This document shows positions 24,975 to 33,760 of a stretch of DNA of 64,000 nucleotides, in pieces. Origin of the DNA: Mesobacillus subterraneus (GTDB taxonomy: Bacteria; Bacillota; Bacilli; Bacillales; Cytobacillaceae); contig NZ_JAMBOF010000006.1 in NCBI RefSeq assembly GCF_023715485.1, forward strand, positions 124,001 to 188,000. The letters run 5' to 3'. A model generated the notes under the pieces. That model was not told the origin of the DNA. It saw only the letters and a list, made by a program, of their open reading frames with translations, and searched no databases. A program made the position numbers and the translations under genes. Numbering within the stretch: position 1 is the stretch's first letter; every line of letters begins with the position of its first letter.

Positions 24975-25706
24975 ATGGCAGGAGCGTTTTGGGGCATTAT
25001 CATCTCTGCGTTGGCAACAGGACTTGGAGCTATACCAATTTTATTTCTAAATAATGTTTCATCAAGATTAAAGTCGCTGCTGCTCGGTTATGCCTCTGGA
25101 ATCATGATGGCAGCTACTACATTCAGCTTGATTCCTGAATCTCTACATTCATCAAACCTTTGGGTATTATCCCTCGGGATGCTTCTCGGTACCTTTATAT
25201 TAAACGTTATTAATTCTAAAACGGATAATCTGGACACTGACGATTTCAGATTCCTTTCCGGGATCGATCGAAAGACATTTGTTATCATTACTGCGATTAC
25301 CCTGCACAATCTGCCAGAAGGTCTGTCTGTTGGGGTTAGTTACGGGACAGGGCAGGATGAACTCGGCGGTATTATCGCGTTTGCAATTGGCCTGCAAAAC
25401 GCACCAGAAGGATTCCTGGTGGGCCTTTATTTAATCCACCAGAAGATTTCTAAGGTCAAGGCTCTTATCATCGCGACGTTAACTGGAGCTGTAGAAATCA
25501 TTACAGCAGCAATCGGCTATTTCCTTGCATCGGAAGTAAATGGCCTCGTACCTTATGGACTCAGTTTCGCTGCAGGAGCAATGCTTTTTGTCATTTATAA
25601 GGAACTGATTCCGGAAAGCCAGGAAGATGACCACGTGAAGTTTCCGACCTATTCTTTTGTCCTCGGATTAATATCTATGCTTTATCTTATAAGTCAATTT
25701 GGATAA
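24975..25706 (+). CDS. ZIP family metal transporter
   Basis: A 243-residue protein with about eight membrane segments. Metal-site motifs HNLPEG in TM4 and QNAPEG in TM5 are diagnostic of ZIP (ZupT/gufA-like) importers of zinc and other divalent metals. A further KELIPES in the last third matches the family. The ribosome binding site TAGGAGG precedes ATG 24975. It ends in a long two-stage hairpin. The metal is not certain from sequence. Confidence 0.92.
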   Translation: MAGAFWGIIISALATGLGAIPILFLNNVSSRLKSLLLGYASGIMMAATTFSLIPESLHSSNLWVLSLGMLLGTFILNVINSKTDNLDTDDFRFLSGIDRKTFVIITAITLHNLPEGLSVGVSYGTGQDELGGIIAFAIGLQNAPEGFLVGLYLIHQKISKVKALIIATLTGAVEIITAAIGYFLASEVNGLVPYGLSFAAGAMLFVIYKELIPESQEDDHVKFPTYSFVLGLISMLYLISQFG

Positions 25707-25718
25707 ATGTTTAATACT

Positions 25719-25770
25719 AGGCTGACTCTAAGGTCGTTAAAATACGACCTTTTATGAGTCAGCCTCTTTC
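25719..25770 (+). terminator. Two-stage hairpin terminator after the ZIP gene
   Basis: Outer arms AGGCTGACTC and GAGTCAGCCT enclose inner arms AAGGTCGT and ACGACCTT, followed by CTTTCT. The outer arms resemble intergenic repeat termini, so it may be a small repeat that acts as terminator. Confidence 0.75.
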
Positions 25771-25945
25771 TGAGTTCTCCTACTTATTCTTTTGTCTTGA
25801 AACTTATCTGGGAACTGTTTCTTAATTACCTTAGACAAGGTGTCAGCGAAATGAATCATATAGTTTAATTTATAAAGGAACTTAAATCAAAAGGAGTGAA
25901 TACATTATTTACAACAAAATTCAATAAAGATAGGTATGATGAATA

Positions 25946-26200
25946 ATGTTGTTTTCAATTTCATTTCTGTTTGGCCTCGTAATTCCTTTTATGTTTTATA
26001 CGATAAAATCAAAATGGGTAAAATGGCTTCCAGCGATATTTTTATTGATATTCACAGTAATTATAGGAGTTAAAATATTATTTTATCCAGCACCAGAGAT
26101 GGCTGTATTGGGAGAGATTGTTTATTTAATGCTCCTTGGTTCGGCTTTTATTGGAACACTAATCAGCGGCATGATCATTTATTATTTGAAACGAAAATAA
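25946..26200 (+). CDS. Small membrane protein of unknown function
   Basis: An 84-residue protein with three hydrophobic segments (about 2-18, 26-46, 55-79) and a basic end YYLKRK. The ribosome binding site before ATG 25946 is weak (AAAGATAGGT). No family is recognised. The hairpin after the stop supports a real transcription unit. Confidence 0.6.
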   Translation: MLFSISFLFGLVIPFMFYTIKSKWVKWLPAIFLLIFTVIIGVKILFYPAPEMAVLGEIVYLMLLGSAFIGTLISGMIIYYLKRK

Positions 26201-26205
26201 TCGAG

Positions 26206-26239
26206 AAAAAGTCGGCCATTATACAGTGGCCGATTTTTT
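26206..26239 (+). terminator. Terminator
   Basis: TCGGCCA (26212-26218) and TGGCCGA (26227-26233), extended by A5/T6 arms, form a typical hairpin. Confidence 0.85.
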
Positions 26240-26297
26240 ACCTTGAAATTTTTAAAGGAAATAATGGTTTTTAAAAGAATATATAAGGGCTACCTTT

Positions 26298-26458
26298 ATG
26301 GCGAAGGTTATAAGTGGCACAATAGGTATTATTAATGATTTGGAAATCTCAGAAATTCAATGGGTTGATCTTAAAACAGCCAACGAATTGATGCTTACTA
26401 TCCAGAAGGAGTTGAAGGACTGCTCAGTTCTTCAGCGCCATACAATTTTCAAATATAG
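26298..26458 (+). pseudogene. Decayed Nudix hydrolase, C-terminal fragment with frameshift
   Basis: Residues KVISGTIGIINDLEISEIQW and VDLKTANELM match the C-terminal part of Nudix hydrolases. After NELM the frame shifts: the neighbouring frame continues YYPEGVEGLLSSSAPYNFQI and stops at 26456-26458, the expected family ending. Loss of one base next to the ATG at about 26390 explains it (ATG CCT TAC would restore the reading). The Nudix box itself and the N-terminal half are absent. The leftover open frame runs into the next gene and is not likely to be functional. Confidence 0.75.
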
Positions 26459-26479
26459 GCCGCGAAGGAGGGAAATGCA

Positions 26480-27316
26480 ATGGATATTTCTATTGTATTA
26501 AAAGAACTAAAGGACCTGGAATATATTAAAGATGAAAAAGCGACATTTTCCAAACTTAGCGGCGGAACTGTGAGCGAGATCTATTTAGTCAATTCAAATC
26601 TAGTGGTTAAAGCGAATAACCCAAAGATTGTTGAAGCTGAAGCTGTGTTTCTAGATTACTATAGTGGCATCTCCTTATTGCCCAGATTATTTTATAAGCA
26701 TTCGGAAAACGAATACTTAGTATATTCCTACATAAAAGGGAAGCCGTATCATCCTAGGAATAATAAGCAAGAATTGTTGATTAGTCTTGTAAAAAACGTC
26801 TTGAATCAATACAAAGCTTCTTCATGGGAAAGTAGATGGGGGTGGATTGATGAACCTGCCGAGTCCTGGAAAGACTTTATTGTCAGCCGGATAAGTGAAG
26901 CAGAAAATAACCTTCAATTCACATTATTAGCTGAGGACCATAAGCTTGTTCATTCTTTAATTAACAAACAAGGACGATATAGCACGGAAAATCCATTTTT
27001 GCTTCATGGGGATTGCGGGGTACATAATTTTATTTTTGAGGACGGAGAGCTTTGCGGTGTGATCGACCCATCTCCAGTAATTGGACCGCCTGTATACGAC
27101 CTTATTTACGCGTTTTGCTCTTCTCCAGATAGCCTGACAAAGGAAACGATTGATTCAGCAGCTATTCATTTATTGGAAAAAGGCGAGCTGTTCAACGAAG
27201 AGATACTGGTAGGTCTTTATTTAAGAATTTCCACTTGCATTAAACATCATCCAGAAGATTTAAATGAGTATTTAGCTGCCTGGGAATATTGGAAGAAAAT
27301 TGTTGAAGAAGGTTAA
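26480..27316 (+). CDS. Aminoglycoside phosphotransferase (APH)-family kinase
   Basis: A 278-residue protein with APH/choline-kinase motifs: catalytic LLHGDCGVHNFIFEDG, metal-binding GVIDPSPVIGPPVYDL, and an N-terminal lobe with LVVKANN (Lys). ATG 26480 follows GGAGGG. The family phosphorylates aminoglycosides, sugars, choline or amino alcohols, and no resistance claim can be made from the family alone. The start lies within the decayed Nudix reading frame, so the pair may once have been an operon. Confidence 0.85.
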   Translation: MDISIVLKELKDLEYIKDEKATFSKLSGGTVSEIYLVNSNLVVKANNPKIVEAEAVFLDYYSGISLLPRLFYKHSENEYLVYSYIKGKPYHPRNNKQELLISLVKNVLNQYKASSWESRWGWIDEPAESWKDFIVSRISEAENNLQFTLLAEDHKLVHSLINKQGRYSTENPFLLHGDCGVHNFIFEDGELCGVIDPSPVIGPPVYDLIYAFCSSPDSLTKETIDSAAIHLLEKGELFNEEILVGLYLRISTCIKHHPEDLNEYLAAWEYWKKIVEEG

Positions 27317-27441
27317 AGGGGTTTGTAAGCTAGTAAAGTGTATTTTTTACAGTTAACTAAAATAAGATAAAAAACTTTTATTCAGGGTAAAGACAGTAGT
27401 AGTCTGGTATTCTAAAGGTATACATATAAGGAGGGATAAAC

Positions 27442-27675
27442 GTGGGAGAATGCAATATTGATCACAGCCAAGAAGATGTTAAAAAGAAATACGAGTCACA
27501 ATTGGAATTTTTGCCTCAAGACATGAAACCACTATTCGATAAGTTTTTTCAGGGAGAACATACCCAGGACATTCTTAATGAAGTGTTCCACTTGCTGAAA
27601 AAATATGACCTTGTGACAGAGGAAGAACAATTCGAGAGAAATAACAGACTATACTTAGTATTAAAGAACGTATAG
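27442..27675 (+). CDS. Small acidic/charged hypothetical protein
   Basis: A 77-residue protein starting at GTG 27442 behind AAGGAGGG. It is helical and charged, without membrane segments: MGECNIDHSQEDVKKKYESQ then LFDKFFQGEHTQDILNEVFH. No family is recognised. The strong ribosome binding site and a 17-bp terminator at the stop codon support a real gene. Confidence 0.7.
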   Translation: MGECNIDHSQEDVKKKYESQLEFLPQDMKPLFDKFFQGEHTQDILNEVFHLLKKYDLVTEEEQFERNNRLYLVLKNV

Positions 27676-27715
27676 GAACCAAAAAAGGAGCCGAGTGCTC
27701 CTTTTTTGGTTCCTT
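27675..27715 (+). terminator. Strong terminator
   Basis: GGAACCAAAAAAGGAGC (27675-27691) and GCTCCTTTTTTGGTTCC (27697-27713) form a perfect 17-bp stem with a five-base loop. It begins on the last base of the stop codon. Confidence 0.92.
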
Positions 27716-27920
27716 CCGTTTCCTTGCCCGTTATAATCATTTATTATATTAAGCGCAAAATGACCGTCGCAGCTGATTGAATTAACAAGAAAATTTACAG
27801 AAGATTCTTTGTTTATTTTGCCAGCGAAATTTCTATTGCCAGCAAAAACCAGAAGGAGTAAAATTAGGTGGATATTTCGAAATACAAAATAATTTTACAA
27901 CTTTGAAAGAAGAGGAATTT

Positions 27921-29168
27921 ATGCAAAGTCCTTCTGAAATAACAAAATTGAATGAAAAAAACAGTATCATAAATGGCGTTGCTTCGACGGTTGTAATGAG
28001 CATGAGCAATAACTATTTTGCGCTGTTTGCCATAGGAGTTTTGGGAGCGTCAAATTACCAGGTAGGCTTGATCAGCTCATTGCCGCAAATAGTGGGTATG
28101 TTCGCGATGATCCTCGGAACTGCGATTATGAGCAGACTTCAGGAAAAAAAGAAATTTACCGGGCTCTCAATTTTTTACACCCGTTTGTTTTTGCTCGGAA
28201 TGTTTTTTGTCATTTATCTTCCGCCAGAATATAGGGCTTGGACCTTCGTCATACTTATAGGTCTCATGAATCTGCCAGGTTCATTCGCTATGCTTAGCTG
28301 GCAGTCCTTCATAGGTGATCTTGTTTCAGATAGCAGAAGAAGCGGTTTCTTCAGCGAAAGGAACAGGATTCTGACCATTGCGGGCATGATCACTACTTTG
28401 CTTATTGGGATAGCTCTTCAATGGTTTGATAAGACAAACCCACTGCCATATCAGATCTTATTTATCATGGCATTCATTTTTGGAGTTGTAGAAGTTTACT
28501 ATTTGAATAGACATATAGAACCTAAGAAAGATCGTACTGTAGAAAAGAAACGCTTTAACTTTGGTTGGGATGCTTATAAACACAAGCCATTCATTTACTT
28601 TTTAATATGCGGCTTATTTTTTAATTTTGCCTGGCAGCTCGCTTGGCCGTTATTTAACATTTACAATATTAAAGTGGCCCATATGACTGGTTTCTGGATC
28701 AGCATAATCACTGTTGCAAACCAGGTAGGTCAGATCATAAGCTATAAGTGGTGGGGAAAGATGGCTGACAGGCATAGTAACGCTAAGATGCTTGGAGTGA
28801 CAGCCATCGGGATGGCTTCTGCCCCTTTTCTGACAATCCTTTCTACCAATATGTATTATTTGACCTTTGTTAACTTTACGTCTGGCCTCTTTGTTTCGGG
28901 AACTGTGCTATTATTGTTTAACCAGCTTCTGGAAGTAACCAGAGAGGAGAACAGGGGGAGCTTCATCGCTCAGTACAACATTCTGCTAGCTATTGTCGGG
29001 TTCGCGGCACCCCAAGTAGGAGTTTATTTGCTGCATCTAAGTTCAATCGAAACAGCAATGAATCTCGCATCTGTTTTACGTATGGTCAGCGGAGGAGTAT
29101 TCGTTTTATTCTTTATTTTAATGAAAAGACAATATAATACTGGCAGTAAGGTAGCAGTCCAGAGATAA
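27921..29168 (+). CDS. MFS transporter
   Basis: A 415-residue protein starting at ATG 27921 (AAGAGGAA upstream; TTG 27903 is less likely). It has about twelve hydrophobic segments, MSRLQEKKKFTG after TM2 as the family's basic loop, and SDSRRSGFFSERNRI in the central loop. The N-terminal ING(V)ASTVVMSMSNNYFALFAIG is typical of a Bacillus MFS group without known substrate. Single gene followed by a hairpin. Confidence 0.83.
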   Translation: MQSPSEITKLNEKNSIINGVASTVVMSMSNNYFALFAIGVLGASNYQVGLISSLPQIVGMFAMILGTAIMSRLQEKKKFTGLSIFYTRLFLLGMFFVIYLPPEYRAWTFVILIGLMNLPGSFAMLSWQSFIGDLVSDSRRSGFFSERNRILTIAGMITTLLIGIALQWFDKTNPLPYQILFIMAFIFGVVEVYYLNRHIEPKKDRTVEKKRFNFGWDAYKHKPFIYFLICGLFFNFAWQLAWPLFNIYNIKVAHMTGFWISIITVANQVGQIISYKWWGKMADRHSNAKMLGVTAIGMASAPFLTILSTNMYYLTFVNFTSGLFVSGTVLLLFNQLLEVTREENRGSFIAQYNILLAIVGFAAPQVGVYLLHLSSIETAMNLASVLRMVSGGVFVLFFILMKRQYNTGSKVAVQR

Positions 29169-29172
29169 GAAG

Positions 29173-29205
29173 AAGAGGAGCCGATTTTTTTACGGCTCCT
29201 CTTTC
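29173..29205 (+). terminator. Terminator after the MFS gene
   Basis: AAGAGGAGCCG (29173-29183) and CGGCTCCTCTT (29193-29203) form an 11-bp stem. Confidence 0.88.
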
Positions 29206-29370
29206 TAAATTATTGGCTGCAAAAATTATCAAAGCAAAGAACTTTTATGAAAAACACCGTTTAGTGAACGTCGTCTGTTGTACTACGTTGGGCTTAGCAT
29301 TAGGGATTACTATTAGCATTTGTTATAATTGTATGGACTTTAAAAGACATACATAAATGGAGTGATACCA

Positions 29371-30261
29371 ATGTCAAAGGCTTTAGAAAAACGGAAGATT
29401 GGCAGCATGAATCAGGAAGTAACTTTCATTGGATTTGGAGCCTTATCAATTGGACGCGATTGGGGCTTAGCAGACAAACAGAGGCCAGATGAAAAGGAAG
29501 CTGGAATCGTAATGAATTCCGTACTAGATTTGGGCATCAATCTAATTGATACCGCAAGCGCGTACCACCGCAGTGAGGAACGAATCGGTAATTCAATTTC
29601 CAGCCGTCGCAATGAATACGTTCTTGCTTCTAAGTGCGGTGAACATAATGAAGAACCAGGAACCTTTTATGATTTTTCATATAATGCAATAAAGGAATCA
29701 ATCGACCGAAGCTTGACTCTATTGAAAACAGATGTAATTGATTTGATGCAAATCCATTTTGGACCCGATCCTGAGAAAGTGATCACAGATGGAGAGACGG
29801 TCAGAGCAATGAAGGATGCCCAAAAGGAAGGTAAAATCCGTTATCTTGGAGCTTCAATTGATGGGGAACTTGCAAGGCAATGCATCTTGTCAGGAGATTT
29901 CGATGTCATGCAGATGGAATACCATTTACTGAACCAGCAGAATGTAGATAATATTAAGCTTGGTCAAGAAAAAGGACTCGGAGTATTTATAAGGACTGGA
30001 CTCGGTCGTGGCTTGCTTACCGCAAAGGCATTACAGGCAGAGGTTAAGCCAACAAAACTGCAGCAACTCCTTGAGCTAGTCAATAATGACGGGGACCTGC
30101 TTTCCACTTTGGCCCTTAATTTTCTTTATGAAAATAAAGGCATCAGCTCTGTATTAATAGGAACGAAAAATCTCGAGCATTTCAAGAAAAACATCGAATT
30201 GCTTGAAAAAGATTTTGACAAAGAATTACTCATCAAGGCAATCGAAATCGGAAAGAATTAA
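29371..30261 (+). CDS. Aldo/keto reductase
   Basis: A 296-residue oxidoreductase starting at ATG 29371 (GGAGTG upstream). It is a TIM barrel of the AKR superfamily: GFGALSIGRDWG at the N-terminus, INLIDTASAYHRSEERIG with the catalytic Asp and Tyr, IDLMQIHFG with His, and SVLIGTKNLEHFKKN near the NADPH-binding end. The catalytic Lys would be in LASKCGEHNEE. The substrate is unknown. Transcribed alone. Confidence 0.9.
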   Translation: MSKALEKRKIGSMNQEVTFIGFGALSIGRDWGLADKQRPDEKEAGIVMNSVLDLGINLIDTASAYHRSEERIGNSISSRRNEYVLASKCGEHNEEPGTFYDFSYNAIKESIDRSLTLLKTDVIDLMQIHFGPDPEKVITDGETVRAMKDAQKEGKIRYLGASIDGELARQCILSGDFDVMQMEYHLLNQQNVDNIKLGQEKGLGVFIRTGLGRGLLTAKALQAEVKPTKLQQLLELVNNDGDLLSTLALNFLYENKGISSVLIGTKNLEHFKKNIELLEKDFDKELLIKAIEIGKN

Positions 30262-30267
30262 TAGGTA

Positions 30268-30294
30268 CCCGGCCAATTCTCTGGCCGGGATTTT
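30268..30294 (+). terminator. Terminator after the AKR gene
   Basis: CCCGGCCA (30268-30275) and TGGCCGGG (30282-30289) pair around a six-base loop and lead into ATTTTT. Confidence 0.88.
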
Positions 30295-30383
30295 TAATTC
30301 AAGAAATATTGGTAATAAAGGAATTATTATTGGAACTGACGAATAAAACTAAATAATAAAATTAGGACAGGTTGTGTTCATCT

Positions 30384-30953
30384 ATGATGATGATCGGATA
30401 TTTCATTTTGGCATATCTGCTTGGCAGCTTGATGTCTGGCTTTATCATAGTCAGGATTCTCGGCAAAAAAGATATCAGAGTCGAGGGAAGCGGCAATGTC
30501 GGTGCGAGGAATGCTGGCCGAGTACATGGCAAGACCTCGTTTGTTTTAACCTTTCTTGGGGATGCTTTGAAAGGGGCACTTGTCATATTTGCCGGCAGAT
30601 ATCTTGAATTCTCTCCGGAAATATTATTGGTCGGATTAGGTTTTGCTATCCTGGGACATTTGAAGCCAATCACTCTGAAGTTTAAGGGAGGGATGGGGAT
30701 CTCCACCTTTATCGGAGGAATGCTTGCTTTTGAACCCATATTAGCAGTCGTGATTATTGCAGGATTTATCTTATTTTTTCCTTTTTTTAAAAGCTTCACT
30801 TTTGCAGGACTTGGTTCTTTTATGCTGATTCCATTCGCTATTTATTTTCTTGAAGGAGCGATAGGAATATCTTTAATGGCAGGAGTTTTAGTGCTGATAA
30901 TATTATTTGTTCATCGAGTGGATATAATGGAAAGATTGAATAAAAAAGCATAA
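30384..30953 (+). CDS. PlsY-like glycerol-3-phosphate acyltransferase family protein
   Basis: A 189-residue membrane protein with about five helices. PlsY acylates glycerol-3-phosphate from acyl-phosphate, the first step of phospholipid synthesis. Motif 1 reads GSGNVGARNAGR (the usual form has ATN) and motif 2 reads GHLKPITLKFKGGMGIST, where the conserved GGKG lysine is Met. These changes suggest a divergent paralogue (YneS is the canonical B. subtilis PlsY) that may use another substrate or be weakly active. The start among ATG 30384, 30387 and 30390 is uncertain, and the ribosome binding site (AGGACAGG) is distant. Confidence 0.75.
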   Translation: MMMIGYFILAYLLGSLMSGFIIVRILGKKDIRVEGSGNVGARNAGRVHGKTSFVLTFLGDALKGALVIFAGRYLEFSPEILLVGLGFAILGHLKPITLKFKGGMGISTFIGGMLAFEPILAVVIIAGFILFFPFFKSFTFAGLGSFMLIPFAIYFLEGAIGISLMAGVLVLIILFVHRVDIMERLNKKA

Positions 30954-31048
30954 ATGTACCTTTTCTACAGGACAATCGCAGACAACCATTTTGGAAAACC
31001 GGCATATAGTGAATTAAGCAGGATAGCAAAATGGAAGGAAGGGTTCAT

Positions 31049-31315
31049 GTGATTAACTGGAGTGTAAGGCTGAAAAATAAAACATGGGTAATCTCTTTTT
31101 TATCGCAAATTATGATTATGGCTCAAGTAGTATTAGAAGGATTAAACATGCTAGGCTGGACATCGTTCCGTCTGACAGAACAAATCCAAAATGAAATATT
31201 AATGCTGGTAAATGGAATATTCTTGATCCTCTCGATGCTCGGAATAGTGCAGGATCCTACAACAAAAGGGTTCAAGGACAGCGAGCGAGCAATGACCTAT
31301 AAAGAGCCAAATTGA
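31049..31315 (+). CDS. Phage holin, phi LC3 type, orphan
   Basis: An 88-residue protein starting at GTG 31049 behind GGAAGGAAGGG. It begins INWSVRLKNKTWVISFL, has two membrane segments and ends VQDPTTKGFKDSERAMTYKEPN. The DPTTKG-L/F-xDSxxAxxYxxP ending is the hallmark of phi LC3-family holins. No endolysin or other phage gene is adjacent, so it is an orphan: a phage relic kept for some host purpose or a small domesticated membrane protein. Confidence 0.82.
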   Translation: MINWSVRLKNKTWVISFLSQIMIMAQVVLEGLNMLGWTSFRLTEQIQNEILMLVNGIFLILSMLGIVQDPTTKGFKDSERAMTYKEPN

Positions 31316-31465
31316 TCGGAGACTCTTCAAGCTTATAAATCGAATGAAAGATGCTATTAATATGTAACAGCCAGATTGAGAGGCAAATGTTTACGTTTTG
31401 CACATTTTGAGGTAAAGGATTGAATAGGATAAAGATAATATATCCATTTGAAAGGAGCCTGCAAA

Positions 31466-31651
31466 ATGTGGAATTGGATTTTGATCCTGCTGGTACCGAT
31501 AGCAATCTTGCTGTTGATTGAAGAACTTAGCCAATTTATTTGGCGAAGTTATTTAAAAGACGGAAAAGAAAAAAAGAATACCCGAATCCATCGTATAATG
31601 GAGCGGGCTAGACAAACAATGAAGAAATACAAGAAGAATCCATCGCTATAA
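31466..31651 (+). CDS. Small membrane-anchored basic protein
   Basis: A 61-residue protein starting at ATG 31466 with AAAGGAG upstream. One hydrophobic helix (residues 3-20) is followed by a strongly basic tail (KDGKEKKNTRIHRIMERARQ). No family recognised. Its terminator overlaps the stop codon. Confidence 0.68.
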   Translation: MWNWILILLVPIAILLLIEELSQFIWRSYLKDGKEKKNTRIHRIMERARQTMKKYKKNPSL

Positions 31652-31671
31652 TGTGCAGGATTCTTTTTTTG
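31634..31671 (+). terminator. Terminator overlapping a small gene's end
   Basis: AAGAATCC (31634-31641) and GGATTCTT (31658-31665) pair and are followed by a T run. The upstream arm encodes the last residues of the 61-residue protein. Confidence 0.7.
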
Positions 31672-31771
31672 ATATAATAAGAGTTTCTTCATTATTGAAA
31701 GATTCTTCTTTTTAACTTATGATAGTAAAAGATATTCAGAAAATTTAGAAATGTATTAAGGGGGAGAATTC

Positions 31772-32770
31772 ATGAAAAAAGGTATACCAGAAAACTGGTG
31801 GAACCAGCTGACCATTCCTGCCATCGCTGCGCCAATGTTTCTTGTTTCAGGTCCCGATCTTGTAAGCGCTTGCTGTAAAAATGGGGTTATTGGTTCCTTC
31901 CCAGCCCCAAACGCACGCCCTATCGAAGTCCTTGATAAATGGATGGGTAAGCTGAATGCTGACCTGGAGGAAGTAAAAATGAGCGAGCCAGACCGAAAAG
32001 TCGCTCCATGGGCAATGAATATGGTCGTACATAGTTCTTACAGCCGCCTTGACGAAGAGTTGGAATTGCTGAAAAAACATAAGCCCCAACTAGTCATCAC
32101 TTCGCTAGGAAGCCCAAAAAGAGTCGTGGAAATCGTACATGAATACGGGGGACTTGTTTTTTCCGATGTGAGCGATGTCAAATTTGCCAGAAAGGCTGCA
32201 GAAACTGGGGTTGATGGCCTCATACTGGTAGCTAGCGGGGCAGGAGGACACGCGGGAGAGCTAAACAGCTTTGCATTCGTGGACTCAGTCCGGACATTCT
32301 GGGATGGAATCATTGTTTTGGCAGGGGCGATTACTACTGGAAAAGCAATATTAGCTTCCCAGGCAGCAGGGGCAGATCTTGCATATATGGGTACAAGGTT
32401 TATAGTTGCTAAAGAAAGCATGGCAAATGACGAGTACAGACAAATGGTCGTTGACGCAACTCAGGACGACCTCCTTCTTACCGATGCTTTTTCAGGCGTT
32501 AAGGCAAATATGCTGAAACCCAGCATAATCAAAGCCGGACTTGATCCAGAAACACTCACTAAAAAGGAAAGCGTCAATTTTGATTCGATGCAAAGGGAAA
32601 CGAATGCTAAAGCCTGGAAAGACATATGGTCCGCTGGACAGGGCGTTGGCGCAATCCGGAAAATTGAATCCGCTGAGGAAATAATCGGACATTTGGAAGA
32701 AGAATACAAAGAGGCTTTAACTAAACTGAACAGCCAGGCGAATAAGCTGAAAACCCATTCTGTAAAATAA
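31772..32770 (+). CDS. Nitronate monooxygenase (NMO/2-nitropropane dioxygenase family)
   Basis: A 332-residue FMN enzyme with a TIM-barrel fold. Motifs include APMFLVSGPDLVSACCKNG, the catalytic-region SGAGGHAGELNSFAF with His, and AYMGTRFIVAKES for FMN phosphate. Members oxidise alkyl nitronates or act on related electron-poor compounds. ATG 31772 follows GGGGGAG. Single gene, ends in a hairpin. Confidence 0.88.
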   Translation: MKKGIPENWWNQLTIPAIAAPMFLVSGPDLVSACCKNGVIGSFPAPNARPIEVLDKWMGKLNADLEEVKMSEPDRKVAPWAMNMVVHSSYSRLDEELELLKKHKPQLVITSLGSPKRVVEIVHEYGGLVFSDVSDVKFARKAAETGVDGLILVASGAGGHAGELNSFAFVDSVRTFWDGIIVLAGAITTGKAILASQAAGADLAYMGTRFIVAKESMANDEYRQMVVDATQDDLLLTDAFSGVKANMLKPSIIKAGLDPETLTKKESVNFDSMQRETNAKAWKDIWSAGQGVGAIRKIESAEEIIGHLEEEYKEALTKLNSQANKLKTHSVK

Positions 32771-32780
32771 AAATGCTTAC

Positions 32781-32808
32781 ACCGGACCCTATGAGTGTCC
32801 GGTTTTCT
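32781..32808 (+). terminator. Terminator after the NMO gene
   Basis: ACCGGAC (32781-32787) and GTCCGGT (32797-32803) with TTTTC. The 32809-33099 stretch beyond it is AT-rich; I see no gene in it. Confidence 0.82.
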
Positions 32809-33099
32809 TATATTTTACTTGCTATTTTGACGCCGGCTGAGACTGCTTAAAAGGGATTTTATCAAAAATACATCGGGAAGGTAATCAATGGAGGTTATTA
32901 ATGTTATTTAACTTAGCTTTTTTTAAAACTAAAGGGATATTTTAACCTCTTCCCGTATATATAACATTATTGGACTGTAACTTATATGGAAAGAACAAAA
33001 ATCGTTAAAAAACATTAGTTGTGTTAGAATTAAGAGTATGTATTTTAATACGTGAATTCATTGTTTGTTTTCCTTGGATTCCAAAGGAGACTGATAACA

Positions 33100-33672
33100 A
33101 TGCAACAAACAATTAAAGACCTCATTAGTAGCGTAAATGACACTGGCGCACACATTTTTTATTCCTTTAAGGATCAGAAAATGTATATTAATAATGTAAT
33201 AGCTTATGTCAATTCAGCTCTTGAGCTTGGAAACCATGTGATGATCATCGAGAATGACAGAATAATGCCGATTATACAAGAGAAGCTTGATGAGGTGTTT
33301 GAACAAGAACAACTCGACATGGTTCATACAATAAATAATTATGATTTTTATTGCTATCGCGGTAACTTCCATAAAGAAACGATTCTGAGTTATTTGGAAA
33401 ATATGATCGCTCCATTCCTGGAAAAAAATATTCCAATCCAGACATGGGCACATGTGGAATGGAGAGACCAGGAGGAAATATTCCAGACATTAGGGGAATA
33501 TGAAAAGGAAGCAGACAGGATGCTGCAAGCGACTAATTTGATTACTATCTGTGCCTATGATGCAAATAGGGTCCCCCAATCACTGAAAGAAATACTAATG
33601 GATTGTCATGATTATTACATGATGGATAGCGCAATTAGTATAATCGAAAGAAACAAAGTAAAAGTAGAATAG
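33100..33672 (+). CDS. Stand-alone MEDS-domain (DcmR-like sensory) protein
   Basis: A 190-residue soluble protein starting at ATG 33100 with AAAGGAGA upstream. The pattern GAHIFYSFKDQKMYINNVIA then LELGNHVMIIENDRIMP matches the MEDS sensory domain seen in DcmR-type regulators and in many stand-alone Bacillus proteins. The later part has TICAYDANRVPQSLKEILMD and YYMMDSAI. There is no DNA-binding domain, so if it signals it must act through a partner. The ligand is unknown. Confidence 0.75.
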   Translation: MQQTIKDLISSVNDTGAHIFYSFKDQKMYINNVIAYVNSALELGNHVMIIENDRIMPIIQEKLDEVFEQEQLDMVHTINNYDFYCYRGNFHKETILSYLENMIAPFLEKNIPIQTWAHVEWRDQEEIFQTLGEYEKEADRMLQATNLITICAYDANRVPQSLKEILMDCHDYYMMDSAISIIERNKVKVE

Positions 33673-33689
33673 CATCCAGATGGGTGCTC

Positions 33690-33738
33690 AGACTGTAGAC
33701 AAATTCGATGAAATTCGGGCTTGCCTGCAGTCTTTTTA
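33690..33738 (+). terminator. Probable terminator after the MEDS gene
   Basis: AGACTGTAG (33690-33698) and CTGCAGTCT (33725-33733) form a stem with one G-T pair, followed by TTTTT. Confidence 0.6.
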
Positions 33739-33760
33739 TTTGGTTGGAATGTAAATGGGA

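Noticed and set aside
26480-27316. Calling the APH-family protein an antibiotic resistance gene
   Set aside because: The kinase motifs are shared with many non-resistance enzymes, and no aminoglycoside-specific residues or context were seen.
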